Source: Pseudidiomarina planktonica (GTDB taxonomy: Bacteria > Pseudomonadota > Gammaproteobacteria > Enterobacterales > Alteromonadaceae). Taken from it: a stretch of 64,000 bases of DNA. Position 1 is the stretch's first letter; each line of letters opens with the position of its first letter. Positions 56,435 to 64,000 of the stretch are shown here, in pieces. The notes beneath the pieces are model-generated. The model was not told the DNA's origin, searched no databases, and was given only the letters and a program-made list of their open reading frames with translations. The DNA is taken from contig NZ_FXWH01000003.1 in NCBI RefSeq assembly GCF_900177775.1, positions 124,001 to 188,000 of the forward strand. The letters run 5' to 3'. The translations under genes and the position numbers were made by a program.

Positions 56435-57835
56435 ATGGTGCGCCTGTTAATTGTTGTTCTGATAACCTTATTGTGGGGCTGTACTCCAGCCCCACCGCCG
56501 ACCGCCCTCGACGATATTCAGGAGCGTGGCACTTTACGTGTTGGCACGCTGCTAAACCCCACTAGCTATTATTTGCATCATGACCGCGAAGCTGGTTTTG
56601 AGTATGAGCTGGCGCGGGAGTTTTCCAACCAGCTTGAAGTTGAATTGGAAATGGTTCCACGCTACAGCGTGCGTGACCTGTTTCAGTTATTACAAGACGG
56701 CAAAATTGATGTGGTGGCCGCCGGTATTGACCGCACTGAAAAGCGGGACGCCCTTTATCGCTTCGGCCCTGCGTATCAAACCATTACCCAGAAATTAGTT
56801 TACAAGCAGGGTACCCGTCAGCGCCCACGTGACTTCGACGAACTTGAAGACGAAATTGTGGTGGTGTCAGGTAGTAGCCATCATGAATTTTTATTAAGCC
56901 TGGGTGATCGCTACCCTCAATTAAACTGGCGCGCCACGGATGATCACGACGCAGAAGAACTGCTCGACCTGATTATGCGCGACGAGATTTCCTTCACTAT
57001 TGCCGATTCCAATACCCTGGATGTAAAGCGTCGCTACTACCCCGACTTGAGTGTGGCTTTTACCGTGCGCGGTGAAACACCAGTGGCCTGGGCGCTGGCA
57101 ACCACCCTGGATGACTCGCTTTTCGCTGCGGTTATAGAATACTTCGGCGGGTTACGCGACAGTGGTCAGTTGGCGCATTTAATTGACCAGCACTTTGGTC
57201 ATGTGAGTCAGTTTAACTACGTAGACACCCAGCTATTTATTGAAGCCGTGCAAACCAAACTGCCGCGCTACTTAGATTTATTCCGCGAGCATGCCGGAAC
57301 TCTGGACTGGCGTTTGTTAGCCGCTATCAGTTATCAGGAATCACTGTGGAATCCTCGCGCTATTTCACCCACGGGTGTGCGTGGCATGATGATGCTGACC
57401 TTACCTACCGCCAGCGCTATGGGCGTGCAAAGTCGACTCAGTGCTGAGCAAAGCATTCGGGGTGGGGCGCGTTATCTCGAGCGCATGCTGCAGCGGGTGC
57501 CTGCCCGAATTGAAGACCCGGACCGTACCTGGTTCGCGTTAGCCGCTTACAATGTTGGTTTTGGCCATATGGAAGACGCCCGCCGTTTAACCCAGCAGCA
57601 AGGTGCCGACCCCGACCGCTGGCTGGATGTGAAGAAGCGTTTGCCATTGTTGCGGCAGAAAAAGTATTACCGGCAAACCCGCTTCGGTTTTGCCCGCGGC
57701 AATGAACCTGTAACTTATGTTGGCAATATTCGCAGATACTACGATACTTTAGTGTGGCTTGATGAGCGTGGCAGAATTCCAACCCTGCCGTTAGATATCG
57801 AACTGCCAATTGGCAGTGGAGATGGAGTGGAATAA
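56435..57835 (+). CDS. mltF: Membrane-bound lytic murein transglycosylase F
   Basis: A lipoprotein (lipobox LLWGC) with an SBP_bac_3-type periplasmic binding domain (about residues 30-270) and a C-terminal lytic transglycosylase SLT domain with catalytic Glu in SYQESLWNPRAISPTGVRG. It cleaves peptidoglycan glycan strands from the inner face of the outer membrane. The start is the ATG at 56435 (467 residues) because the lipoprotein signal begins there; the frame opens at 56393. The order mltF-purL-tadA matches E. coli. Confidence 0.93.
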   Translation: MVRLLIVVLITLLWGCTPAPPPTALDDIQERGTLRVGTLLNPTSYYLHHDREAGFEYELAREFSNQLEVELEMVPRYSVRDLFQLLQDGKIDVVAAGIDRTEKRDALYRFGPAYQTITQKLVYKQGTRQRPRDFDELEDEIVVVSGSSHHEFLLSLGDRYPQLNWRATDDHDAEELLDLIMRDEISFTIADSNTLDVKRRYYPDLSVAFTVRGETPVAWALATTLDDSLFAAVIEYFGGLRDSGQLAHLIDQHFGHVSQFNYVDTQLFIEAVQTKLPRYLDLFREHAGTLDWRLLAAISYQESLWNPRAISPTGVRGMMMLTLPTASAMGVQSRLSAEQSIRGGARYLERMLQRVPARIEDPDRTWFALAAYNVGFGHMEDARRLTQQQGADPDRWLDVKKRLPLLRQKKYYRQTRFGFARGNEPVTYVGNIRRYYDTLVWLDERGRIPTLPLDIELPIGSGDGVE

Positions 57836-57954
57836 TGAATAAGCAACGTCGATTAGTTAGCGCAGAACGCCGCAGAGCCCTGTTACGCAAGCGTAACCAC
57901 CTGATGGTTGAGCGCCGGCAAAAGTGGTTTCGCTTAACTCAGCGCGACGATTAG
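57835..57954 (+). CDS. Small basic ORF overlapping the mltF stop
   Basis: A 39-codon ORF whose ATG overlaps the mltF stop by one base (TAATG), the usual geometry for translational coupling. The product begins MNKQRRLVSAERRRALL and contains 12 arginines or lysines spread throughout, so it is very basic and could bind RNA, DNA or an acidic membrane. I do not recognise the family. It could be a chance ORF; the overlap and the absence of any other gene before purL are the only support. Confidence 0.45.
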   Translation: MNKQRRLVSAERRRALLRKRNHLMVERRQKWFRLTQRDD

Positions 57955-58054
57955 CCGCGCGTTATTTTATCCGCGCTTTAAGCTAGAAGCATCAGCCTAG
58001 AAAGACTATAATGGCGGCAATTTTTTGTGGCTCCCAACCCTGGAGAAATTGTCT

Positions 58055-61000
58055 GTGGAGATCTTACGTGGCGCGCCCGCTTTATCCGACTTTCGAGTTG
58101 TAAAACTAACTGAACGCCTGCAGCAATCAGGGGTGCCTGTCACCAGTGTTTATGCTGAATACATGCACTTTGCCGAACTGAGCGAAAAATCGCTGAGTGA
58201 CACCGACGAAGCCATTCTAAAAAAACTTCTTACCTACGGGCCAGCATTGCCCCAGCACCTTCCGGAAGGGCAGTTACTGCTGGTTACGCCGCGGCTTGGT
58301 ACGATTTCGCCATGGTCTTCGAAAGCAACAGATATTGCACATAACTGCGGGCTAACCCAGGTGCTTCGTATTGAGCGTGGTATTGCTTACTACCTTGAGG
58401 GTAACCTGAGCGAAGATCAGTTAGCGCAGGCTGCGGCCCTATTGCATGACCGCATGACCGAAACGGTACTGCGTGACCATGATCAGGCCAGCAAACTATT
58501 CCAGCATGCCGAGCCAACGGAGCTGCGTAGCATCGATATTTTGGCCGAAGGCCGGCAGGCACTAAACAATGCCAATATTGAGCTTGGACTGGCGTTAGCC
58601 GACGACGAAATTGACTACCTGTACGAGAATTTTAGTCGCTTAGAACGTAATCCGAACGACATCGAGCTTTACATGTTTGCGCAGGCAAACTCTGAGCATT
58701 GCCGCCATAAAATATTTAATGCGGACTGGACTATCGACGGTGTAGAGCAGCCAAAATCGCTGTTTAAAATGATCAAGAACACCTTCGAGCAAACCAAAGA
58801 AAACGTACTGTCAGCTTATAAAGACAATGCTGCCGTAATGACTGGCTCAGAAGCTGGCCGGTTTTATCCGCACCCGCAGAGTTCACAGGCGGCAGGCGAG
58901 TACAGCTACTTCCACGAACCTATTCATATATTAATGAAGGTTGAAACTCACAACCACCCCACGGCTATTTCACCTTACGCTGGCGCTGCTACAGGTTCTG
59001 GTGGTGAAATTCGTGATGAAGGTGCAACGGGTCGTGGCTCTAAACCTAAAGCTGGCTTAGTGGGCTTTAGCGTATCTAACTTGCGCATTCCTGAGTATAA
59101 CCAGCCGTGGGAAGAAGACTTCGGCAAGCCAGATCGTATTGTCTCGGCACTAGAAATTATGCTGGAAGGCCCGCTGGGTGGCGCTGCCTTTAACAACGAG
59201 TTCGGTCGCCCGGCGTTAACCGGTTACTTCCGAACTTTTGAAGAGAAAGTAGCAAGCCATAACGGTGACGAAGTTCGTGGTTATCACAAACCTATTATGT
59301 TGGCCGGTGGCCTGGGTAATATTCGCGAGCAGCACGTTGAGAAAGGCGAAATTCCGGTCGGCGCTAAATTAGTCGTGCTGGGTGGGCCTGCTATGAACAT
59401 CGGCTTAGGCGGTGGCGCAGCGAGCTCCATGGCCTCTGGTGAGTCTACCGAAGATCTTGATTTTGCCTCGGTACAACGTGACAACCCGGAAATGGAACGG
59501 CGCTGTCAGGAAGTAATTGATCGCTGCTGGCAGCTGGGTGAGAAAAACCCGATAGCCTTTATTCACGACGTGGGCGCTGGCGGTTTGTCTAATGCCATGC
59601 CGGAGCTGGTCAGTGATGGCGGCCGCGGCGGTAAGTTTGAACTGCGTGCAGTACCGAATGATGAACCTGGTATGTCGCCACTGGAAATCTGGTGTAACGA
59701 GTCACAGGAACGCTATGTAATGGCGGTGCCGGTAGACAAAATGGACGTGTTTGCTGAAATCTGTGAGCGCGAACGCGCGCCTTACGCCGTGCTTGGTGAA
59801 GCAACAGCCGAGCAAATGCTGGAAATGACTGACCAGCACTTCAATAATAAACCTATTGATTTGCCGTTAGATGTATTGCTGGGTAAAGCACCAAAAATGC
59901 ATCGTAACGTGGAAACCAAACAAGCGCCGGGTCAGGCATTAGAGCGCGAGAATATAAAATTAGGGCAAGCGGCTAAACGCTTGCTATCGCTGCCTGCCAT
60001 TGCTGAAAAAACCTTCTTAATCACCATTGGTGACCGCTCAGTTACCGGCTTGGTTGCCCGTGATCAAATGGTTGGCCCCTGGCAAATCCCTGTTGCTGAC
60101 GTGGCCGTAACGGCAGCCAGCTACGACACTTATGCTGGTGAAGCTATGGCCATGGGTGAGCGCACGCCGCTGGCCTTGCTGAACTTTGCTGCCTCTGCGC
60201 GCATGGCGGTGGGTGAGTCTTTAACCAACATTGCCGCCGCAGCTATTGGTGATCTGCAATATGTGAAATTGTCTGCGAACTGGATGGCCGCTGCCGGTCA
60301 CCCGGGCGAAGATGCTGGTTTGTATGAAGCGGTGAAAGCCATTGGTGAAGAGTTATGCCCGGCACTGGGTATTACTATTCCGGTGGGTAAAGATTCCATG
60401 TCGATGAAAACCCAGTGGCAGCAAGACGGTGAAGATAAAGCCGTTACAGCGCCGTTAAGTCTGGTGATTACGGCCTTTGGCCGGGTTACCGATGTACGCC
60501 GTACGCTTACGCCACAGCTACGCACTGAAAAGGGGCCAAGCAAGCTGGTGTTGGTTGACTTAGGCCGTGGTAAGAATCGCTTAGGCGGCTCTTGTTTGGC
60601 GCAGGTTTATCGCCAACTGGGTGAAGTGACTCCGGACGTTGACGACCCGGCATTGTTGAAAGGCTTTTTCGACGCAACTCAGCAGCTGGTAGCCGACAAA
60701 TCAATCATTGCGTACCACGACCGTTCTGACGGCGGCTTGTTCGTAACTGTGGCGGAAATGGCCTTTGCTGGCTATTGCGGTGTTGAAGTAGAGCTTGATG
60801 AACTGGGCAGTGACGATTTAGCCGCGCTTTACAGCGAAGAGTTAGGCGCAGTATTGCAGGTGCACGAAGACAATCTGGATAAGGTATTAAAAGCTTATGC
60901 TGATGCCGGTTTGGAAGACTGCGTACACGTGATTGGTAAGCCACTGAACAACGATGACGCTATTCGCTTTACCCGCAACGGTGAACCTGTGCTGGAAGAT

Positions 61001-61957
61001 TTGCGCAGCACCTACCGCAGCCGTTGGGCCGAAACCACTTATCACATGCAGAAATTGCGTGATAACCCGGCCGGCGCCGAGCAAGAGTTTAAAGCCAAAC
61101 AACGCATGGACGACCCAGGGTTGCATGCAGAGTTAACCTTTGATCAGGCTGAAGACGTAGCCGCGCCTTATATCAATACAGGTCGCGATCCGGTTATTGC
61201 CATTTTGCGCGAGCAGGGTGTGAATTCTCACGTGGAAATGGCAGCCGCCTTTGACCGCGCCGGTTTTGCTGCGGTTGACGTGCACATGAGCGATATCTTG
61301 AGCGGTCGGGTTAGTTTGGACAAGTTCAACGGTCTGGTTGCTTGTGGCGGCTTCTCGTACGGTGACGTATTAGGCGCCGGTGAAGGTTGGGCGAAGTCTA
61401 TTCTGTTCAATAGCCGCGCTCGCGATGAGTTCAGTGCATTCTTTGAACGTGATAAAACCTTTGCCTTAGGTGTTTGTAATGGCTGTCAGATGCTTTCTAA
61501 CTTGAAAGATCTGATTCCTGGTACTGAGCACTGGCCGCGTTTTGTGACTAACCGCTCTGAGCGTTTTGAAGCGCGCTTTAGCATGGTAGAAGTGCAGGAA
61601 ACCAAATCATTATTCTTAAAAGGTATGGCCGGTTCTCGTATGCCTATCGCGGTTTCACATGGCGAAGGTTTGGCTGAATTCCACGGTGATGCGCTAACTC
61701 AGGCCGAGCAACAAAACCTGATTGCGCTGCGTTATACCGATAACTGGGGCAAAGTAACCGAAAACTATCCGGCCAACCCGAATGGTTCACCGGCAGGTAT
61801 TACCGGCTTAACCAACAGCGATGGTCGCGTCACTATTATGATGCCGCACCCGGAGCGGGTGTTCCGTACTGTAGCGAACAGCTGGCATCCGGATAGCTGG
61901 GGTGAAGACAGCCCGTGGATGCGTATGTTCCGTAATGCGCGGGTGTATATTGCCTAA
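58055..61957 (+). CDS. purL: Phosphoribosylformylglycinamidine synthase
   Basis: A 1300-residue purine-biosynthesis enzyme that converts FGAR to FGAM using glutamine and ATP. The start is the GTG at 58055 (GGAG 9 bases upstream), where the sequence [14 protein letters not shown] matches the family start. Conserved features: the linker/FGAR-AT region, [19 protein letters not shown], the PurM-like halves, and a C-terminal glutaminase with Cys in [12 protein letters not shown]. Size matches the long single-chain gammaproteobacterial form (about 1295). Confidence 0.97.
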   Translation: MEILRGAPALSDFRVVKLTERLQQSGVPVTSVYAEYMHFAELSEKSLSDTDEAILKKLLTYGPALPQHLPEGQLLLVTPRLGTISPWSSKATDIAHNCGLTQVLRIERGIAYYLEGNLSEDQLAQAAALLHDRMTETVLRDHDQASKLFQHAEPTELRSIDILAEGRQALNNANIELGLALADDEIDYLYENFSRLERNPNDIELYMFAQANSEHCRHKIFNADWTIDGVEQPKSLFKMIKNTFEQTKENVLSAYKDNAAVMTGSEAGRFYPHPQSSQAAGEYSYFHEPIHILMKVETHNHPTAISPYAGAATGSGGEIRDEGATGRGSKPKAGLVGFSVSNLRIPEYNQPWEEDFGKPDRIVSALEIMLEGPLGGAAFNNEFGRPALTGYFRTFEEKVASHNGDEVRGYHKPIMLAGGLGNIREQHVEKGEIPVGAKLVVLGGPAMNIGLGGGAASSMASGESTEDLDFASVQRDNPEMERRCQEVIDRCWQLGEKNPIAFIHDVGAGGLSNAMPELVSDGGRGGKFELRAVPNDEPGMSPLEIWCNESQERYVMAVPVDKMDVFAEICERERAPYAVLGEATAEQMLEMTDQHFNNKPIDLPLDVLLGKAPKMHRNVETKQAPGQALERENIKLGQAAKRLLSLPAIAEKTFLITIGDRSVTGLVARDQMVGPWQIPVADVAVTAASYDTYAGEAMAMGERTPLALLNFAASARMAVGESLTNIAAAAIGDLQYVKLSANWMAAAGHPGEDAGLYEAVKAIGEELCPALGITIPVGKDSMSMKTQWQQDGEDKAVTAPLSLVITAFGRVTDVRRTLTPQLRTEKGPSKLVLVDLGRGKNRLGGSCLAQVYRQLGEVTPDVDDPALLKGFFDATQQLVADKSIIAYHDRSDGGLFVTVAEMAFAGYCGVEVELDELGSDDLAALYSEELGAVLQVHEDNLDKVLKAYADAGLEDCVHVIGKPLNNDDAIRFTRNGEPVLEDLRSTYRSRWAETTYHMQKLRDNPAGAEQEFKAKQRMDDPGLHAELTFDQAEDVAAPYINTGRDPVIAILREQGVNSHVEMAAAFDRAGFAAVDVHMSDILSGRVSLDKFNGLVACGGFSYGDVLGAGEGWAKSILFNSRARDEFSAFFERDKTFALGVCNGCQMLSNLKDLIPGTEHWPRFVTNRSERFEARFSMVEVQETKSLFLKGMAGSRMPIAVSHGEGLAEFHGDALTQAEQQNLIALRYTDNWGKVTENYPANPNGSPAGITGLTNSDGRVTIMMPHPERVFRTVANSWHPDSWGEDSPWMRMFRNARVYIA

Positions 61958-61982
61958 GCTTTAACAGGTAATAACAGCAGTA

Positions 61983-62468
61983 TTAAACAGCGGGATCTGG
62001 CTTTGTCAGGTTCCGCTGTTTTCGTTTACGGCGGAAGAAACTGCGCAGTAACTCGGCGCTTTCGGCTTCCAGCACGCCGCCAATAACCTCTACCTGATGA
62101 TTCATACTGGCGTGGTTCACTACCTGAATGGCGGTGCCAGTGGCGCCGGTGCGCGGGTCGGGCGCGCCGTATACTAAAGTCTTTACGCGGGCGTGAGTAA
62201 TCAGGCCGGCGCACATGGCGCAGGGCTCGAGAGTGACATACAAAGTGGTATCAACTAAACGATAATTTTGCAGTTGTTGCCCGGCAGCTCGAATGGCCAC
62301 GGCTTCAGCGTGCGCGGAAGGGTCGCTTAAGGCTATAACCTGATTAAAGCCCTCGCCAATAATGACGCCGTTGTGAACTACCACAGCGCCAACCGGAACT
62401 TCGTCGTTTTGTTCAGCAAGCTGCGCTAATTCCAGCGCCCGTTGCATATAATCTTCATGCGTCATCAT
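61983..62468 (-). CDS. tadA: tRNA-specific adenosine deaminase
   Basis: A 161-residue zinc enzyme that converts A34 to inosine in tRNA(Arg). Zinc and catalytic motifs HAEAVAIRAA and PCAMCAG are present, plus the N-terminal MTHEDYMQRALELA. Downstream of and convergent with purL, as in E. coli. It may start at either of two adjacent ATGs (62468 or 62465). Confidence 0.95.
   Translation of the reverse strand: MMTHEDYMQRALELAQLAEQNDEVPVGAVVVHNGVIIGEGFNQVIALSDPSAHAEAVAIRAAGQQLQNYRLVDTTLYVTLEPCAMCAGLITHARVKTLVYGAPDPRTGATGTAIQVVNHASMNHQVEVIGGVLEAESAELLRSFFRRKRKQRNLTKPDPAV
61985..62024 (+). terminator. Terminator of purL, inside the tadA coding end
   Basis: A 15-bp stem (61985-61999 with 62007-62021, two G-T wobbles) with a seven-base loop and trailing TTTTCG. 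The first nine pairs (AAACAGCGG/CCGCTGTTT) are perfect. It is 28 bases past the purL stop, and lies within the last codons of the opposing tadA gene. Confidence 0.78.
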
Positions 62469-62502
62469 GGGCGGGAATTATAGCGTGCCAAACCGGTAGC
62501 GC

Positions 62503-62718
62503 CTAGCCGGTTCTTTTCAAGGCGTCGAATTCACGCTTCAAGTTGTACTTTTCGTCGGTTACGATTTCTTCCAGCACTTGCACGCGTTCTTTTAAACGAG
62601 CCAGCTCGTCGGCAAGCTTAGGATCTTCTTTTTCTTTTTTGGTTTTTTTATTCCAGCCGAAAACTTCAACGATGCCCCAAACAATAATGGCGACAATGGC
62701 AATTGCAGTAATATCCAT
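62503..62718 (-). CDS. PspB-like small membrane protein
   Basis: A 71-residue protein with one membrane helix at the N-terminus (about residues 3-20), then a lysine-rich stretch and a coiled coil (ELARLKERVQVLEEIV) that resembles the C-terminal part of phage-shock protein B. No pspA, pspC or pspF is adjacent, so a true Psp role is uncertain. It is on the same strand as tadA, 34 bases upstream. Confidence 0.7.
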   Translation of the reverse strand: MDITAIAIVAIIVWGIVEVFGWNKKTKKEKEDPKLADELARLKERVQVLEEIVTDEKYNLKREFDALKRTG

Positions 62719-62860
62719 GGTGTTCTCCTGATGCGTTAGTTTTTATTGTAGTTGGTAAAGCAAAGCATGTGCCAGATTATTTTTATAATTGAAACATACA
62801 CTTACAAATATACTTTCAAATCGCCTTTGTGAATTAGGCAACAAAATAGTCGATTTAACC

Positions 62861-62894
62861 AAAAAAAAGCCCCCGCACAAGGCGAGGGCTTTTG
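62861..62894 (-). terminator. Intrinsic terminator of the Oar-like receptor gene
   Basis: Read on the minus strand, AAAAGCCCTCGC pairs with GCGGGGGCTTTT (12 pairs, one T-G wobble) with a short loop and further Ts. It lies 14 bases past the receptor stop codon. Confidence 0.88.
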
Positions 62895-62907
62895 GCTAAT
62901 TCTAAAG

Positions 62908-64000
62908 TTAGAATTTGTATTCAACACCTACACGAACTTCCCATAATGAAGCACCGGTTACACGTGACTGGCCTCCAGGCTGGAAGAATTCGTTGAACTG
63001 GAACTGAGTACCATCAGCAGTTAGACCACCATCAACGATATCGCTGATTTGTGGGAAACCTGGTTGATAGAATACACCCCAGTCGTCATTCAGCATGTTG
63101 CCAAGGTTCTCAATAACAAAGAACGCTTTAGCTTTATGACCGTCGGTGAAGCCAGGGATTTCCTGAGAAATCTTGAAATCAACCTTGGTCCACCACTTGC
63201 CTTCGAATTCGTTACGTGGCGCAATACCACCAGCGAATTTGTCCAGGCCTGACTGTTCAACAAAGTCAAAGAACGCATCAGTGTCAAAGTCCGGACCGAA
63301 TACTACGTTAGTGTCATCAGCACCAGTTGGTACGTACAGTAACTGACGGCCAAAGGCGTAGTCACCGAACGGAGATTCAACAAACGCGTAGCTAAACGGA
63401 CGGCCTTTGTTACGTGAACCGAACAGGCTAAAGGTTGTGGTATAGCCATCTACGAAGTCTTTCTGATACAGCGCACGTAAGGTAAAGCGGTGCGGGATTT
63501 CGTAGTTAGAAGTAGCAATTGGTGAATTCTGAATGTCAGAGGTAGCTGTTTGCGTGTAGTTAGAGTACGCAACCGAGCTGCCCATCAGATATGCGTCTTC
63601 TGCTTCTGTGTAGGCATAGGCCAAGCTCAGGTCTAAACCAAAGTCGAAGTTTTTGCTAACTGAGGTTGAGAACGAGAACTGACTACCAGCATTGTCGGTA
63701 TTAGTCAGCATGAAGTCTTCAGTACGGCCGTCGTCAAACGCGCTGGCGTAAATCGGGCGTCCGTCTGGTGCAGTACCAGTTTGCTCTAATGCTAGGTCAA
63801 CAATAGTTGCTGCTTCCTGGCGATCGGTATAAAGCAAGTCAGCCATCACCACATAACCGCTATCGAAGGTGTAAGTTGCGCCTAAGGCGTACTTCCATTC
63901 GCTCGGAATGTCGAAGTTAGGGTCAAGCACGTTTACTTCACTATCACCTGATGCATTAGCAACGCCATCGAACAAATTCTGCGGGATGTCGTAAATTGGT
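62908..64000 (-). CDS. Oar-like TonB-dependent receptor, C-terminal part
   Basis: The reading frame is open to the right edge of the window, so only about 364 C-terminal residues are seen. An apparent start at 63975 is an internal leucine TTG, not a real start. The alternating barrel strands, aromatic residues, and C-terminal VGVEYKF are typical of a TonB-dependent outer-membrane barrel, and the pattern VANASGDSEVNVLDPNF and FVIENLGNMLNDDWG resembles Oar-like receptors. The ligand cannot be inferred. A strong terminator follows. Confidence 0.85.
   Translation of the reverse strand, partial: PIYDIPQNLFDGVANASGDSEVNVLDPNFDIPSEWKYALGATYTFDSGYVVMADLLYTDRQEAATIVDLALEQTGTAPDGRPIYASAFDDGRTEDFMLTNTDNAGSQFSFSTSVSKNFDFGLDLSLAYAYTEAEDAYLMGSSVAYSNYTQTATSDIQNSPIATSNYEIPHRFTLRALYQKDFVDGYTTTFSLFGSRNKGRPFSYAFVESPFGDYAFGRQLLYVPTGADDTNVVFGPDFDTDAFFDFVEQSGLDKFAGGIAPRNEFEGKWWTKVDFKISQEIPGFTDGHKAKAFFVIENLGNMLNDDWGVFYQPGFPQISDIVDGGLTADGTQFQFNEFFQPGGQSRVTGASLWEVRVGVEYKF

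Noticed and set aside
63975-64000. Apparent start of the last receptor at 63975
   Set aside because: The codon is TTG (leucine) and the frame remains open to the window edge with receptor-like sequence, so the gene is truncated by the window, not starting here.

Overview
The window looks like chromosomal DNA of a marine gammaproteobacterium of the Alteromonadales, most probably Idiomarinaceae. This rests on gene content and order: xseB-ispA-dxs beside a sodium-type flagellar stator pair (pomAB) and thiI, srmB divergent from trmN, mltF-purL-tadA, xseA divergent from guaBA, a TonB2/TtpC energy module, and many TonB-dependent receptors. Coding density is high and there are no insertion sequences, tRNAs, rRNAs, CRISPR arrays or prophage genes. 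No gap without a gene exceeds about 250 bases. The last gene, a TonB-dependent receptor, runs off the right edge.

Layout. 0.1-2.4 kb: a pair of membrane proteins of unknown function (TIGR03546/TIGR03545). 2.5-14.0 kb: a carbon-uptake locus. A minus-strand operon (GntP permease, acyl-CoA ligase, exported MetX-like hydrolase) diverges from a TonB-dependent receptor, followed by a CrbR-like regulator convergent with a CrbS-like transporter/histidine kinase hybrid. 14.3-31.9 kb: housekeeping genes for protein export (yajC-secDF), peroxide stress (yaaA), a small envelope cluster, riboflavin/thiamine/lipid enzymes (ribH-nusB-thiL-pgpA), isoprenoid synthesis (dxs-ispA-xseB), the flagellar stator (pomAB, with a clear sigma-28 promoter), tRNA modification (thiI, trmN) and an RNA helicase (srmB). 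32.0-37.3 kb: an M49-type metallopeptidase lipoprotein, an HDOD protein, rdgC and an orphan histidine kinase.

37.4-50.9 kb is the most interesting part. An arsenate-resistance cassette (arsR, a GAPDH, arsJ) abuts what I read as a phosphate-starvation uptake island: a beta-helix lipoprotein and TonB-dependent receptor, then a complete dedicated TonB energy module (DUF3450, TtpC, ExbB, ExbD, TonB, TPR protein), then a porin. Each of the three transcription units is preceded by PhoB-box-like sequence. Upstream of the lipoprotein this is an unusually long array of 7-base units repeating every 11 bp (six clear, two degenerate), ending 10 bases before a plausible -10 element. The inferred picture is PhoB-driven, TonB-powered import of a phosphorus compound across the outer membrane, with detoxification of the phosphate mimic arsenate next door.

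50.9-64.0 kb returns to housekeeping: an AEC-family transporter, xseA, guaBA, mltF with an overlapping 39-codon basic ORF, purL, tadA, a PspB-like small membrane protein and the partial Oar-like receptor. Several strong intrinsic terminators are visible. Two lie inside the 3' coding end of the opposing gene, and one ends exactly at the next gene's start codon.
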